Counted from the first letter of the stretch, positions 26,498 through 35,859 are shown. The stretch is DNA of 64,000 bases from an uncultured Lachnospiraceae bacterium (GCA_947626435.1 CANQSB010000001.1:186001-250000); one strand, 5' to 3'. Made by a program: numbers and translations. The notes: generated by a model not told the origin, from the letters alone.

Positions 26498-27468
26498 AGA
26501 TTCGCCTTATACCAGTCTATTGCCAAAGCAATACCTTTTTCAAAATCGTACTCAGGATTATATCCCAGAAGCTTTCGCGCCTTTGATATGTCCGCGTTTG
26601 AGTGTTTTATGTCGCCAGCACGGTCAGGTCCGAAGTTAGGCTCCACATCTTTGCCGAGTGCTTTACACAAATCATAATATATGTCTATCAGATACTCCCT
26701 ACCGCCATATGCGATATTAAACGCTTCTCCCGCCGCCTCACTCGGCGCAAGGCACGCCTTCAGGTTCGCCTCAATTACATTGTCAATATATGTGAAATCC
26801 CTCGACTGCCTGCCGTCGCCGTTTATCGTCGGCACCTCGCCGTTTAAGAGCTGCTTTATAAACTTAGGGATAACAGCCGCATACGCGCCGTTTGGATCCT
26901 GCCTGCGCCCAAAGACATTGAAATATCTAAGCCCATATGTGTCAAGCCCGTAAAGCTTCTTATACAGCTTGCCGTATTCCTCATTTGCCCGCTTTGTGAG
27001 CGCGTAGGGCGAGAGCAGATTGCCTTCCTGCCCTTCCTTCTTTGGCAACACGGGATGGTCGCCGTACACTGACGAGCTTGACGCATAGACAAACTTCTTT
27101 ACGCTGTTCTGCCTCGCCGCCTCCATCATATTAAGCGTACCCATGATATTATTCTGCTCATAAAACAGCGGCATCTCTATGCTCCTTGGCACTGACCCCC
27201 ACGCAGCCTGGTTTAATACATAGTCCACGCCTTCACATGCTTTCATGCAGGTATCCAAGTCCTTTATGTCGCCTTTGATAAATGTGTAGTTTGCCCTGTC
27301 CGAAAGTAGCTTTACATTTTCCTCCCTGCCTGTTGACAAGTCGTCGAGGCACCTTACGCCGTAACCCATATCCGTGAGCGCCTCGCAGAGATTAGAGCCG
27401 ATGAAGCCCGCCCCTCCGGTCACCAGAAATACGCTGTTTTCATCAAATTTCAGATTTTTGTATCCCAT
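26494..27468 (-). CDS. UDP-N-acetylglucosamine/UDP-HexNAcA 4-epimerase, WbpP-like
   Basis: 324 residues, extended short-chain dehydrogenase fold. FLVTGGAGFIGSNL binds NAD, SSSSVYG gives the catalytic Ser and SPYALTKRANEEYGK holds the Tyr-x3-Lys pair. The stretch GLRYFNVFGRRQDPNGAYAA is characteristic of WbpP/TviC-type 4-epimerases, which interconvert the GlcNAc and GalNAc forms of UDP-sugars or their uronic acids, rather than classic GalE. It lies downstream of the UDP-HexNAc dehydrogenase (28897-30210), separated by one membrane-protein gene, the WbpO/WbpP pairing of Pseudomonas O6. The start has AAGGAG. Confidence 0.92.
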   Translation of the reverse strand: MGYKNLKFDENSVFLVTGGAGFIGSNLCEALTDMGYGVRCLDDLSTGREENVKLLSDRANYTFIKGDIKDLDTCMKACEGVDYVLNQAAWGSVPRSIEMPLFYEQNNIMGTLNMMEAARQNSVKKFVYASSSSVYGDHPVLPKKEGQEGNLLSPYALTKRANEEYGKLYKKLYGLDTYGLRYFNVFGRRQDPNGAYAAVIPKFIKQLLNGEVPTINGDGRQSRDFTYIDNVIEANLKACLAPSEAAGEAFNIAYGGREYLIDIYYDLCKALGKDVEPNFGPDRAGDIKHSNADISKARKLLGYNPEYDFEKGIALAIDWYKANL

Positions 27469-27488
27469 CGTTTTACTCCTTGTCCGTT

Positions 27489-28925
27489 TCAGTGAACGGT
27501 TTCAATCTTATCCGCAGCCCTATATCTTGCCAGCTCCAAAATTTCCAATATGCCTGCTATATAAAACAGCGGCAGGTTGTAAATCATATATCTCGAAATG
27601 CACTGTATCATCAGCGCCGTAGCGCATACATTGCCCACAATCGCCAACAGAAGCACCGCCATAAATGCCGCTGCCCTGCTTTTTGGATTTTTGTGCCATA
27701 ATATTATCGTCAACGCTACCGCTGCCGCATAGACAGCCACTGCATACCACACCAACAGCCAATGCTCGTATGCTACAGTCCTTACAAAACCCAGCGCGAT
27801 TATATTGATATAGTTTGCCGCATATCTTAAAAATACGCGCGGCATAAGGTACGATGAAAGCTCCGCTGCCAAATCGTCAAGGGCTATTATAAATTCATCA
27901 AACCGATCCACGTATATTCCCCGCGTCTCGCCGATATAATCGCGCGACATTTCATTGAAATAAATGAAGTTTAACTTATCATGGCAATATTCATGATACT
28001 CCGCACGTTTTATTATGCCACCCTCAGCATATTTGTAATTCATTTCATCCTCATCAGCGGCATCATATATTTCGAAAAAAAGCGCTCTTAACTTTTCATC
28101 CTCTATTGCTTCCCCATCTTCCCTGTCTGCCACATAAAGAATATTGGCAAATGACATCGCCTTCCCGGATGCCGTGTCCACAAAAAGTCCGCTCTCACAA
28201 TAATTATACACGCGCACAATAACTGTCCTGGCGCAAAATGCCACAACAAACATAAGCAACAACAGCAACCAGCGCTTTGCCGTATTTTTTATCCCGCTGC
28301 CTTTATCCTTTACTTTACACATATTTAAGCGCCCTTCAAATACCAGAACCGTCATGACGCAGAACCACACAACCAACATAACCATCATCTGCCCGCGTAT
28401 AAGAGAAATAAAAAGGAAAAAAAGCAGCGCTACGATACTATCCTTTCCCAGCGGCTTTTCAAGCCATACTGCATTAAGCAGGCATAAAAACGCCAACGGA
28501 TATACAGAACACGAAATTCCCTCTGTCATAAGGGAATTAGTAATCATCAGATGTGTTCTTGCAAAAACAGGCGTCATCATGTGCGGCATAAGCTGTATCA
28601 CCACAAAAATCAAAGAAACTGGCATATTCAACGCAAATTTTTTTCGCAGAATAATAATAAAAGCTGTATTTGCCGCTGCAGCAAGAATATTTTGCAGCAT
28701 AATTATAAACCAGTAATGTTTCTCTGGCGATATAAGTCTTATAAACTGGATAAGCAATGCGTAGACAGGCTCCCGCATTACCGTCTGTTCTTCATATTGA
28801 AGTGTATCACCTACATAAACCGGCTCTCCCGTTATCAGCAGAAAACCAAAGAAAAGCGTAAATATCCCACCAATCAGAATATTTCCCCTGTTTCTCTTAC
28901 AAACGCCAATAAATATATCCCGCAT
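27489..28925 (-). CDS. Polytopic membrane protein of unknown function
   Basis: 478 residues with about ten to eleven membrane segments. Outside loops include GEPVYVGDTLQYEEQTVMRE near residue 40 and a hydrophilic stretch around residues 225-310. I do not recognise a family. The acidic first loop, the topology and the place among glycosyltransferases are compatible with a GT-C-like enzyme or a polymerase. It starts with GAAGGAAT and overlaps the dehydrogenase gene by 29 bases. Confidence 0.82.
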   Translation of the reverse strand: MRDIFIGVCKRNRGNILIGGIFTLFFGFLLITGEPVYVGDTLQYEEQTVMREPVYALLIQFIRLISPEKHYWFIIMLQNILAAAANTAFIIILRKKFALNMPVSLIFVVIQLMPHMMTPVFARTHLMITNSLMTEGISCSVYPLAFLCLLNAVWLEKPLGKDSIVALLFFLFISLIRGQMMVMLVVWFCVMTVLVFEGRLNMCKVKDKGSGIKNTAKRWLLLLLMFVVAFCARTVIVRVYNYCESGLFVDTASGKAMSFANILYVADREDGEAIEDEKLRALFFEIYDAADEDEMNYKYAEGGIIKRAEYHEYCHDKLNFIYFNEMSRDYIGETRGIYVDRFDEFIIALDDLAAELSSYLMPRVFLRYAANYINIIALGFVRTVAYEHWLLVWYAVAVYAAAVALTIILWHKNPKSRAAAFMAVLLLAIVGNVCATALMIQCISRYMIYNLPLFYIAGILEILELARYRAADKIETVH

Positions 28926-30210
28926 TTATATATTCCTTCTTGTCAAGTATACCCTTTAAATCCGTCAGCACTTTTTTATGTTTGTTACTGTAAAACGCGT
29001 CTATATCCGACATTTTGAGCGCCTTATAGCCTTCATGCGCCACAGCAAGTACTACGGCGTCACAATCCCTAATGTCCTTGAAGGGAGTAAATTCTATGCC
29101 ATAAAGCCGCTTCGCCTCGTCAGCATCTGCATTATCATCCGTAACCAGCGCCGTGATGCCATATTCTCTCAGTTCATTATAAATGTCAATAATCTTTGTA
29201 TTTCTCGTATCAGGACAGTTTTCCTTAAAGGTAAAGCCCAATATCACGACCTTAGCGCTCTTTACGGGTATATCCGCCTTGATTAGATTTTTTACAAGAT
29301 TTTCCGCTACGTATTTACCCATATCATCATTTATTCGGCGCCCTGAAAGTATAATCTGTGAGTGATATCCAAGCTCCTCAGCCTTATATGTGAGATAATA
29401 CGGGTCAACGCCTATGCAGTGACCGCCTACAAGCCCCGGCTGAAAATTGAGAAAATTCCACTTCGTACCTGCTGCCGCAAGAACCGACTTAGTATCTATG
29501 CCCATTTTATTGAAAATTATTGAGAGTTCATTCATAAACGCTATATTTATGTCTCTCTGGCTGTTCTCTATAACCTTCGCGGCTTCCGCCACCTTAATCG
29601 ACTCGGCGCGGTACACACCTGCCTCAACTACAAGCTCATATATCTTTGCAACCTCGTCAAGCGTTTCATCATCCATGCCCGAAACAATCTTTGTAATGGT
29701 CTCAAGTCGATGAACCTTATCGCCGGGATTTATGCGTTCCGGCGAATATCCAATTTTAAAATCAATACCACATTTTAAGCCTGATTCCTTTTCGAGAATA
29801 GGCACGCATATGTCCTCCGTAACTCCCGGATACACGGTAGATTCAAATACGACTATTGAACCTTTCGTAAGATTTTGTCCCAAAATACGGCTTGCACCCT
29901 CTACCGGCGTCAAATCAGGCGTGTGATCGTCATTTACCGGAGTTGGCACAGCCACTATGTGAAACTTAGCCTCTCTAAGCCTTGACGGGTCGGAAGTGAA
30001 GTCCACCGTCGTATTTTTTATGACCTCATCGCCTACCTCATTGGTTGGATCCACTCCTGATTTGTACAGATTAATCTTCGCCTCATTCAAGTCAAAACCA
30101 ACAACGTCAATCTTCCTGGCAAAAGCTACGGCTATCGGCATACCTACATAACCGAGCCCGACAAGCGAAAGCTTTTCTTTTTTGTTTACGATGTCCTCAT
30201 ATAAGCTCAT
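28897..30210 (-). CDS. UDP-HexNAc 6-dehydrogenase (WbpO/TviB/WecC family)
   Basis: 437 residues. The N-terminal NAD domain has LSLVGLGYVGMPIAVAFA, and the catalytic Cys lies in GGHCIGVDPYYL (about residue 270). The C-terminal UDP domain has GFTFKENCPDTRN. YKSGVDPTNEVGD near residue 55 is typical of the WbpO/TviB branch, which oxidises UDP-GlcNAc or UDP-GalNAc twice to the uronic acid. ATG 30210 has GGAGG 8 bases upstream and is preferred to 30225. Together with the WbpP-like epimerase it would give UDP-GalNAcA or UDP-GlcNAcA. WecC (ManNAc) is the less likely alternative, as no UDP-GlcNAc 2-epimerase is present. Confidence 0.93.
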   Translation of the reverse strand: MSLYEDIVNKKEKLSLVGLGYVGMPIAVAFARKIDVVGFDLNEAKINLYKSGVDPTNEVGDEVIKNTTVDFTSDPSRLREAKFHIVAVPTPVNDDHTPDLTPVEGASRILGQNLTKGSIVVFESTVYPGVTEDICVPILEKESGLKCGIDFKIGYSPERINPGDKVHRLETITKIVSGMDDETLDEVAKIYELVVEAGVYRAESIKVAEAAKVIENSQRDINIAFMNELSIIFNKMGIDTKSVLAAAGTKWNFLNFQPGLVGGHCIGVDPYYLTYKAEELGYHSQIILSGRRINDDMGKYVAENLVKNLIKADIPVKSAKVVILGFTFKENCPDTRNTKIIDIYNELREYGITALVTDDNADADEAKRLYGIEFTPFKDIRDCDAVVLAVAHEGYKALKMSDIDAFYSNKHKKVLTDLKGILDKKEYINAGYIYWRL

Positions 30211-30243
30211 TTTTATTTCCTCCATATCTCAAGCGCCTCGCGC

Positions 30244-31347
30244 CTAAATCACATCCAAATACGCCTTTATCACGATATTCCTGTCAAAATTTTCCTCAAC
30301 CCACGCGCGACCCGCTATGCCCATTGACCTGCGCTGCGCCGTCGTAAGCGCAAGTATCCTTTCCATTGCGCTTACAAGCGCCTCCGTGCTTTTCGCCTCA
30401 AACGAAAAGCCGCTTTCTCCCTCCGCAAAGGTTTCTATGCAGCCGTTTACGTCGCTTGCCAACACCGGACGCCCACACGCCGCCGCCTCAAGCAAGACGT
30501 TAGACAAACCTTCATGATATGACGGATGCACTATAATATGGCTTTTCGCCATTACCTTACTGACATTATCAACATGACCTAAATATTTTATTATTTTTTT
30601 ACTTTGCAATTCTTCTATAATAGGCTCATAAATGCTCCTTGTTTCCTCCTCATAATCGCCGACAAGATAAAATTTAAGCGCCTTATGCCGTTCCTTCATA
30701 ATCTGCGCCGCTTCAAGGTACTCGTCAATTCCCTTGTCTTTCATAATGCGGATAACCGCAAGAAAGCGTATATGCTTATTCTCAGCAGGATAATCCTCAA
30801 ACGAATGCTCTTTAAGATTTACGCCTGAGCCCGGAAGAATACGACTGTTATTTTTTGCGATACCATGCTTATTCATGAAATCACGGTTTTTCTTATTTTG
30901 GAAAAACACGCAGACGGCTTTTTTCATCGACATCCGATAAAATACAAGAAGCACGTTACTCAACATACCGCCATCTTCAATAGCAGTGCCAAGTCCTGTA
31001 ATATTGCAGATGTATGGCACCTTTTTTATGCGGCATGCCATTCCTCCATAGAGATTCGGCTTAATTGTGTAAGTAAGCACCCTGTCGGGTTTGATTGTCC
31101 GCAACATACGCATATATGTCACAAAAAGCCCAATATCCTTAATCGGATTGCTTCCTCTGCGCTCGAACGGCGTCTCAATAATTTCCGCTTTCTTACCATT
31201 ATAGCTAAGGTTTCTCAACTTGTCTACATTTTCATCAGGCGGAACCGATACAATTACCTCATATCCCTCTGCCATTAGCTCCATAATAAGCTCTTTCCTG
31301 AAAAGATAAAGCCCCTCGGCATAGTTCGTAAGCACAAGAATTTTCAT
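30244..31347 (-). CDS. Glycosyltransferase family 4, PglA/CapM-like
   Basis: 367 residues. MKILVLTNYAEGLYLFRKE begins the acceptor domain and EGLSNVLLEAAACGRPVLASD holds the donor motif. CNITGLGTAIEDGG near residue 115 is the signature of the PglA/CapM branch, which adds the second sugar (a HexNAc) to the initiating sugar on undecaprenyl diphosphate. It stands last in the pglF-E-C-D-A run, so adding GalNAc to lipid-linked diacetylbacillosamine is the natural prediction. The start was placed at the third Met (31347) with AAAGGC upstream; 31362 is possible. Confidence 0.92.
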   Translation of the reverse strand: MKILVLTNYAEGLYLFRKELIMELMAEGYEVIVSVPPDENVDKLRNLSYNGKKAEIIETPFERRGSNPIKDIGLFVTYMRMLRTIKPDRVLTYTIKPNLYGGMACRIKKVPYICNITGLGTAIEDGGMLSNVLLVFYRMSMKKAVCVFFQNKKNRDFMNKHGIAKNNSRILPGSGVNLKEHSFEDYPAENKHIRFLAVIRIMKDKGIDEYLEAAQIMKERHKALKFYLVGDYEEETRSIYEPIIEELQSKKIIKYLGHVDNVSKVMAKSHIIVHPSYHEGLSNVLLEAAACGRPVLASDVNGCIETFAEGESGFSFEAKSTEALVSAMERILALTTAQRRSMGIAGRAWVEENFDRNIVIKAYLDVI

Positions 31348-31395
31348 ATTCATGCCTTTCATGTGTTAATCAGAATACTTTTTCTGCTTTGTCCG

Positions 31396-32037
31396 CTAAT
31401 GGTACTTGATAGGTATTGCGGGATTGCCCACCGCAGTACAGTCCGACGGCAAATCTCTTATTACCACCGCTCCCGCGCCTACAATTGTATTTCGTCCGAC
31501 TGTAAGCCCCTGTATCACTTGGCAGCCCGTACCGATTTCTACATTTTCCCCAAGACTCACGCAACCCGAAACATTAACGCTTGGATATAAGGTTGTGTAT
31601 GACTCCATTGTTACGTCATGACCAACCGTGCAGTCCTCCGTTATTATGCAAAAATCCTTGATTTGAATATCAACAGTCAAAATGCTTCCCACACTGATAA
31701 AATTGCCCTTTCCCATCATGATTCGCTGTGACATAACCACCGACGGGTCTATAATGTTAGGGAATGACAATTTTTCATTTTGTTTCAAACGCTCAATAAT
31801 CCTGCGCCTTGTTTTTGTCGCGGCAACCGCACACACCACATCCAGTTCTTTCCCATACCCCTTCAGATAATCAACGCCTCCAAGAATTTCAAGCCCATCC
31901 ACAATACTGCCGGCAGCGATTCCATCATCCGCATACCCAAGAATATTCCATGTCGCTTTTTGCCGGTTGATTCGCTCCAACACCCACTGCACAACCCTGC
32001 CAAGTCCTCCGGCGCCAATAATCACGATATCTCTCAT
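31396..32037 (-). CDS. pglD: UDP-4-amino-sugar N-acetyltransferase, PglD/NeuD family
   Basis: 213 residues. An N-terminal Rossmann-like nucleotide-sugar domain (IVIIGAGGLG, then CAVAATKTRR) is followed from about residue 95 by a left-handed beta-helix with the catalytic-type His140 in DCTVGHDVTM. PglD moves acetyl from acetyl-CoA to the 4-amino group of UDP-4-amino-4,6-dideoxy-GlcNAc, giving UDP-N,N'-diacetylbacillosamine. NeuD-type O-acetyltransferases look alike, but the pglF/E/C neighbours support PglD. It lies 26 bases after pglC. Confidence 0.9.
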   Translation of the reverse strand: MRDIVIIGAGGLGRVVQWVLERINRQKATWNILGYADDGIAAGSIVDGLEILGGVDYLKGYGKELDVVCAVAATKTRRRIIERLKQNEKLSFPNIIDPSVVMSQRIMMGKGNFISVGSILTVDIQIKDFCIITEDCTVGHDVTMESYTTLYPSVNVSGCVSLGENVEIGTGCQVIQGLTVGRNTIVGAGAVVIRDLPSDCTAVGNPAIPIKYH

Positions 32038-32063
32038 AAACTAACTCTCCACCTGCTTATTCA

Positions 32064-32663
32064 TCAGCCTTTAAATTCTTCCATGGTTTCACTGCTTTCG
32101 CTGCTTATCCCGCTTCTCGACACCACCGCTTTTACCGTCTTAAAAAAAATTCTCGCGTCCATCAAAAAAGATAAATTATGAACATATTCCACATCATAAG
32201 CAAACTTTTGTTCCCAGCTTATAGCATTTCGCCCATTTACCTGCGCCCACCCTGTAAGTCCGGGCTTTACATTGTGTCTTTGCCTTTGAAAGTCATTATA
32301 AAGCGGTAGATATTTTACAAGCAAAGGTCTGGGACCAATAAGACTCATATCCCCCTTAAATATGTTCCAAAGCTCGGGCAGCTCATCCAAACTAGTCGCC
32401 CTCAACGCCTTTCCAAACTTAGTAAGCCTGACCTCGTCAGGCAGAAGCTCACCGTTCTCTCCGCGCTCATCAGTCATTGAACGAAATTTGCACAAATTAA
32501 ATATCTTCTCATGATACCCCGGTCTTTGCTGATGAAAAATCACAGGACTACCAAGCTTTATCCTCACCAGCACCGCCACTATCAGCAATATCGGACTTAA
32601 CACTATCAGCGCACAAAGCGATATCGCAATGTCAAGCAAACGTTTAATGTACCTTTGATACAT
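32064..32663 (-). CDS. pglC: Initiating phosphoglycosyl transferase, PglC family
   Basis: 199 residues: a short monotopic phosphoglycosyl transferase. One re-entrant hydrophobic helix (about 8-34) is followed by the catalytic domain with KFRSM, the Asp93-Glu94 dyad in TSLDELPEL, SLIGPRPL and KPGLTGWAQVNGRN. It transfers the sugar phosphate from UDP-diacetylbacillosamine to undecaprenyl phosphate, the committed step of the lipid-linked glycan. The length equals Campylobacter PglC and it lacks the N-terminal domain of WbaP. An 80-bp inverted repeat separates it from pglE. Confidence 0.94.
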   Translation of the reverse strand: MYQRYIKRLLDIAISLCALIVLSPILLIVAVLVRIKLGSPVIFHQQRPGYHEKIFNLCKFRSMTDERGENGELLPDEVRLTKFGKALRATSLDELPELWNIFKGDMSLIGPRPLLVKYLPLYNDFQRQRHNVKPGLTGWAQVNGRNAISWEQKFAYDVEYVHNLSFLMDARIFFKTVKAVVSRSGISSESSETMEEFKG

Positions 32664-32744
32664 ATTTTACCTCATCAATAGCCAATATACTATAAATCAT
32701 CAGGCACTACAAAATCTCATTCAACAGTCCCATCCAACAACATA

Positions 32745-32824
32745 GAATTTAGTCAAAATATATAAAATAAGCGACGATTCGCATCGCGCACCAAGTCGCG
32801 TTTTTATATATTTTGACTAAATTC
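32745..32824. repeat. 80-bp perfect-ended palindromic element
   Basis: Two 23-base arms (32745-32767 and 32802-32824), perfect inverted copies beginning GAATTTAGTCAAAATA, flank a 34-base core. The core can form its own stem (GCGAC 32771-32775 with GTCGC 32795-32799) and an inner CGAT/ATCG hairpin. It could end or attenuate transcription on either strand, since each arm becomes a U-rich tail. A diverged single arm occurs at 46403-46425. It looks like a small mobile palindromic repeat inserted between pglE and pglC. Confidence 0.8.
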
Positions 32825-32854
32825 GGACGGTTGAGAAAACCTCCAAAAAATTAC

Positions 32855-33991
32855 CTACCTATTAAACAACCCCCTAATTATCCCTATAATCTTCCCCATA
32901 TCCTCATCACTATTCTTTATATCACTAGGCAGGCACACACCCCTGTTAAAAATATCCTCACTAACACTAATCCCACCATCATTATGGCTTACAAAATCAC
33001 ACCCTTCAAACACAGGCTGCAACTGCATAGGCTTCCAAATCGGCCGCGTCTCAATATTCTCCGTCTCCAGCGCATCCATAATGGAATACGGAGTCACCTT
33101 ACACCCTTCCTTTAAAGTAATGCACGAAAGCCAGTTGTTCGCATCCCCCTTCGGATTCATCGGATTCATCGATATCTCCTCAATATCGGCAAACGCCTCC
33201 TCATACTTACGATAAATCCTTTTTTTAAGCGCCTTGTGCTCCTCAAGATGAAGCAGCTGCCCCCTGCCTATCCCCGCGTCAATATTGCTCATCCTGTAAT
33301 TGTACCCTATTTCCGAGTGCTGGTAATGCCTCGCCGCATCCCTCGCCTGCGTCGCAAGCTTCCTCGCCTCCTTAACAAGCGCCTCCTCCTTTGAAACAAG
33401 CATACCGCCGCCAGAGGTTGTTATTATTTTATTTCCGTTAAATGAATATATGCCAATACGCCCGAATGTCCCGGTATGCCTGCCATTATATGTTGATGAA
33501 AGCGATTCCGCCGCATCCTCTAAAACAGGCACATTATGCTTACCGCAGATATCCATAAGCTCGTCAAGCTTAGCGGACGTGCCATATAAATGCACTATTA
33601 TCACTGCCTTGGGATTAGGATATTTTTCAAACGCCTTTTCAAGAGCCTTGGGCGACATATTCCAGGTATCAGGTTCAGAATCAATAAACACAGGCGTCGC
33701 TTTCTCATACACAATCGGATTGCAGCTCGCCGAAAAAGTAAGCGCGGAAACAAATACAATATCTCCCTGTCCCACTCCCAAAAGTTTTAATCCCAAATGG
33801 ATTGCCGCCGTACCTGCGCTTAAAGCCGCCGCATAGCCACAGCCCGTATATTCCGCCATCTCCGTCTCAAGATTATTTACATTAGGTCCAAGCGGCGCTA
33901 CCCAGTTTGTTTCAAACGCCTCATTTACAAAACGCTGTTCATCCCCATGCATAGTGGGCGATGATAAATATATTTTCTTTTTCTCTGACAT
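32855..33991 (-). CDS. pglE: UDP-4-keto-sugar aminotransferase, PglE family
   Basis: 378 residues, DegT/DnrJ/EryC1/StrS fold. KKIYLSSPTMHGDEQRFVNE and TNWVAPLGPNVN near the N-terminus are typical of PglE, and the PLP Lys is in YSFNGNKIITTSGGG (about residue 188). It converts UDP-4-keto-6-deoxy-GlcNAc to the 4-amino sugar with glutamate as donor. GAGGAGG before ATG 33991 decides the start against an upstream codon at 34006. It is translated just after pglF (11-base gap) and precedes the palindromic element. Confidence 0.93.
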   Translation of the reverse strand: MSEKKKIYLSSPTMHGDEQRFVNEAFETNWVAPLGPNVNNLETEMAEYTGCGYAAALSAGTAAIHLGLKLLGVGQGDIVFVSALTFSASCNPIVYEKATPVFIDSEPDTWNMSPKALEKAFEKYPNPKAVIIVHLYGTSAKLDELMDICGKHNVPVLEDAAESLSSTYNGRHTGTFGRIGIYSFNGNKIITTSGGGMLVSKEEALVKEARKLATQARDAARHYQHSEIGYNYRMSNIDAGIGRGQLLHLEEHKALKKRIYRKYEEAFADIEEISMNPMNPKGDANNWLSCITLKEGCKVTPYSIMDALETENIETRPIWKPMQLQPVFEGCDFVSHNDGGISVSEDIFNRGVCLPSDIKNSDEDMGKIIGIIRGLFNR

Positions 33992-34002
33992 GATAATCCT
34001 CC

Positions 34003-35859
34003 TCACTGCCCATTGTATTCATCCTGCTTAGGCACATATGTCGGCACAATCTCCTGTATGAGCGGGCGCACGTCCTCGCACTCCGCCTCTACCGCGCGCT
34101 TCAGGTTGTCGAGCTGCACATAAAATTTAGATTCGTCAAACTCTATCGGCTTCCCTATGTGTATCAGCTTATTTTCCGTATCGGTGAGCCCCTCCTCATT
34201 CATCAGAAGCTCCTCATAAAGCTTTTCGCCGGGTCTTAGCCCTGTAAATTCAATCTTTATATCCTCGTCAACCTTATAACCCGAAAGGCGTATCAGGTTT
34301 TTGGCAAGGTCAAGTATTTTGACAGGCTCCCCCATGTCAAGCACGAATATCTCCCCGCCCTTGGCATATACTCCCGCCTGCAGCACAAGCGACACAGCCT
34401 CGGGAATTGTCATAAAGTACCTTATAATATCAGGATGCGTCACAGTCACAGGTCCCCCCGCCGCTATCTGCTTTTTGAACAGCGGTATGACACTGCCGTT
34501 GCTGCCAAGCACATTGCCAAAGCGAACCGCCACAAACTCCGTATCGTAATGCCTGTTATACGTCTGTATTATCATCTCGCAGATGCGCTTGCTTGCGCCC
34601 ATTATATTTGTAGGGTTTACAGCCTTGTCCGTAGAAATGAGCACGAATTTCTTCACGCCGTTCTGCACTGCCGCCTGCGCCGTCTTCCATGTGCCAAACA
34701 CATTGTTCTTGATTGCCTCGTTCGGGCTTACCTCCATGAGCGGCACATGCTTGTGAGCCGCCGCATGGTAAACTATATCGGGGCGGTATTTGCTCATAAT
34801 AGTATTCATCCGCTTCGTATTGCGCACAGAAGCTATAAGCACCACCATATCAAGATACGGAAACTTGTGCTTAAGCTCCTGCTGTATCTCATACGCATTG
34901 TTCTCATAGATATCAACTATTATAAGGCGCTTGGGCTGATGCCCCGCTATCTGCCTGCAAAGCTCGCTGCCTATCGAGCCGCCGCCGCCTGTCACCAGCA
35001 CAGTCTTATTTTTGACATAGTTTAGGATTGACTCCAAATCAACCTTTATTGGGTCTCTGCCCAGCAAATCCTCCACATCCACATTGCGCAGCTTGCTCAC
35101 GCTCACCTCGCCGTTTACAAGCTGATATATGCCTGGCAAAGTACGCAGCTTACAGCTTGTTTCCTTGCAGATTTCCACAAGCTCCTTCATCGTAGCGCGG
35201 TTTGCGGAGGGTATCGCTATGATAATCTCATCAATACCGTAAAATGCCGCGCACTCCACGATTTTATCCCTGCCGCCCACAATCTTTATGCCCTGTATAA
35301 ATCTGCCCCACTTACTTGAGTTGTCATCTATTATACACTTTATTGTCATAGTGCTGTAATTGCTGTTTGTGATTTCTTTTATTACCGTATTGCCCGCGTC
35401 ACCCGCGCCGATTATCATCACGCGCGTGCCATTCTTTCTGTTCTGCCTTTTGTGCTTCGCGCCGCGGATTATCCTGTAGGAAAAGCGGCTCGCCGTCATA
35501 ATGCCTGTAAGTATCAGCGCATACATAAAATAGTAGCTTCTCGGAATGGGATACTTTAAAAGCTGCATGCCGCAAAAATTCAGAATTGTGCACAAAAAAC
35601 AGGCGGCTACGATATTTTGCGCCTCCGCTGTCCCCGCAAATGCCCATAAGCTGTGGTAAAGCTTGAATAAGTAAAACACTATAAGCGCTATTACCACATT
35701 TATAAACATAAATTTCCAAGCCGAGCCCAAATAAATGCCCGGAATATCTTTATAATTGAACTCAAATCTAATCCACAAAGGCGCAATGCTTGACACGCAC
35801 ACTGCCATTATGTCAAACAGCACAAGCACCAGCCTTCTGTGTAAAAGCTGTGTATTCAT
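34003..35859 (-). CDS. pglF: UDP-GlcNAc 4,6-dehydratase, membrane-bound PglF/CapD family
   Basis: 618 residues. Four membrane helices (first 130 residues) lead to a Rossmann-like domain (VMIIGAGDAGNTVI near 145) and then the dehydratase domain with VLVTGGGGSIGSELCRQI (about residue 285), FVLISTDKAVNPTNIMG and RFGNVLGSNGSVIPLF. This is the full-length PglF/WbpM architecture. The reaction is removal of water from UDP-GlcNAc giving UDP-4-keto-6-deoxy-GlcNAc, the first step to bacillosamine. ATG 35859 has GGGGAG upstream. Note that pseB (53161) is the soluble, inverting relative, so the island carries both routes from UDP-GlcNAc. Confidence 0.94.
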   Translation of the reverse strand: MNTQLLHRRLVLVLFDIMAVCVSSIAPLWIRFEFNYKDIPGIYLGSAWKFMFINVVIALIVFYLFKLYHSLWAFAGTAEAQNIVAACFLCTILNFCGMQLLKYPIPRSYYFMYALILTGIMTASRFSYRIIRGAKHKRQNRKNGTRVMIIGAGDAGNTVIKEITNSNYSTMTIKCIIDDNSSKWGRFIQGIKIVGGRDKIVECAAFYGIDEIIIAIPSANRATMKELVEICKETSCKLRTLPGIYQLVNGEVSVSKLRNVDVEDLLGRDPIKVDLESILNYVKNKTVLVTGGGGSIGSELCRQIAGHQPKRLIIVDIYENNAYEIQQELKHKFPYLDMVVLIASVRNTKRMNTIMSKYRPDIVYHAAAHKHVPLMEVSPNEAIKNNVFGTWKTAQAAVQNGVKKFVLISTDKAVNPTNIMGASKRICEMIIQTYNRHYDTEFVAVRFGNVLGSNGSVIPLFKKQIAAGGPVTVTHPDIIRYFMTIPEAVSLVLQAGVYAKGGEIFVLDMGEPVKILDLAKNLIRLSGYKVDEDIKIEFTGLRPGEKLYEELLMNEEGLTDTENKLIHIGKPIEFDESKFYVQLDNLKRAVEAECEDVRPLIQEIVPTYVPKQDEYNGQ

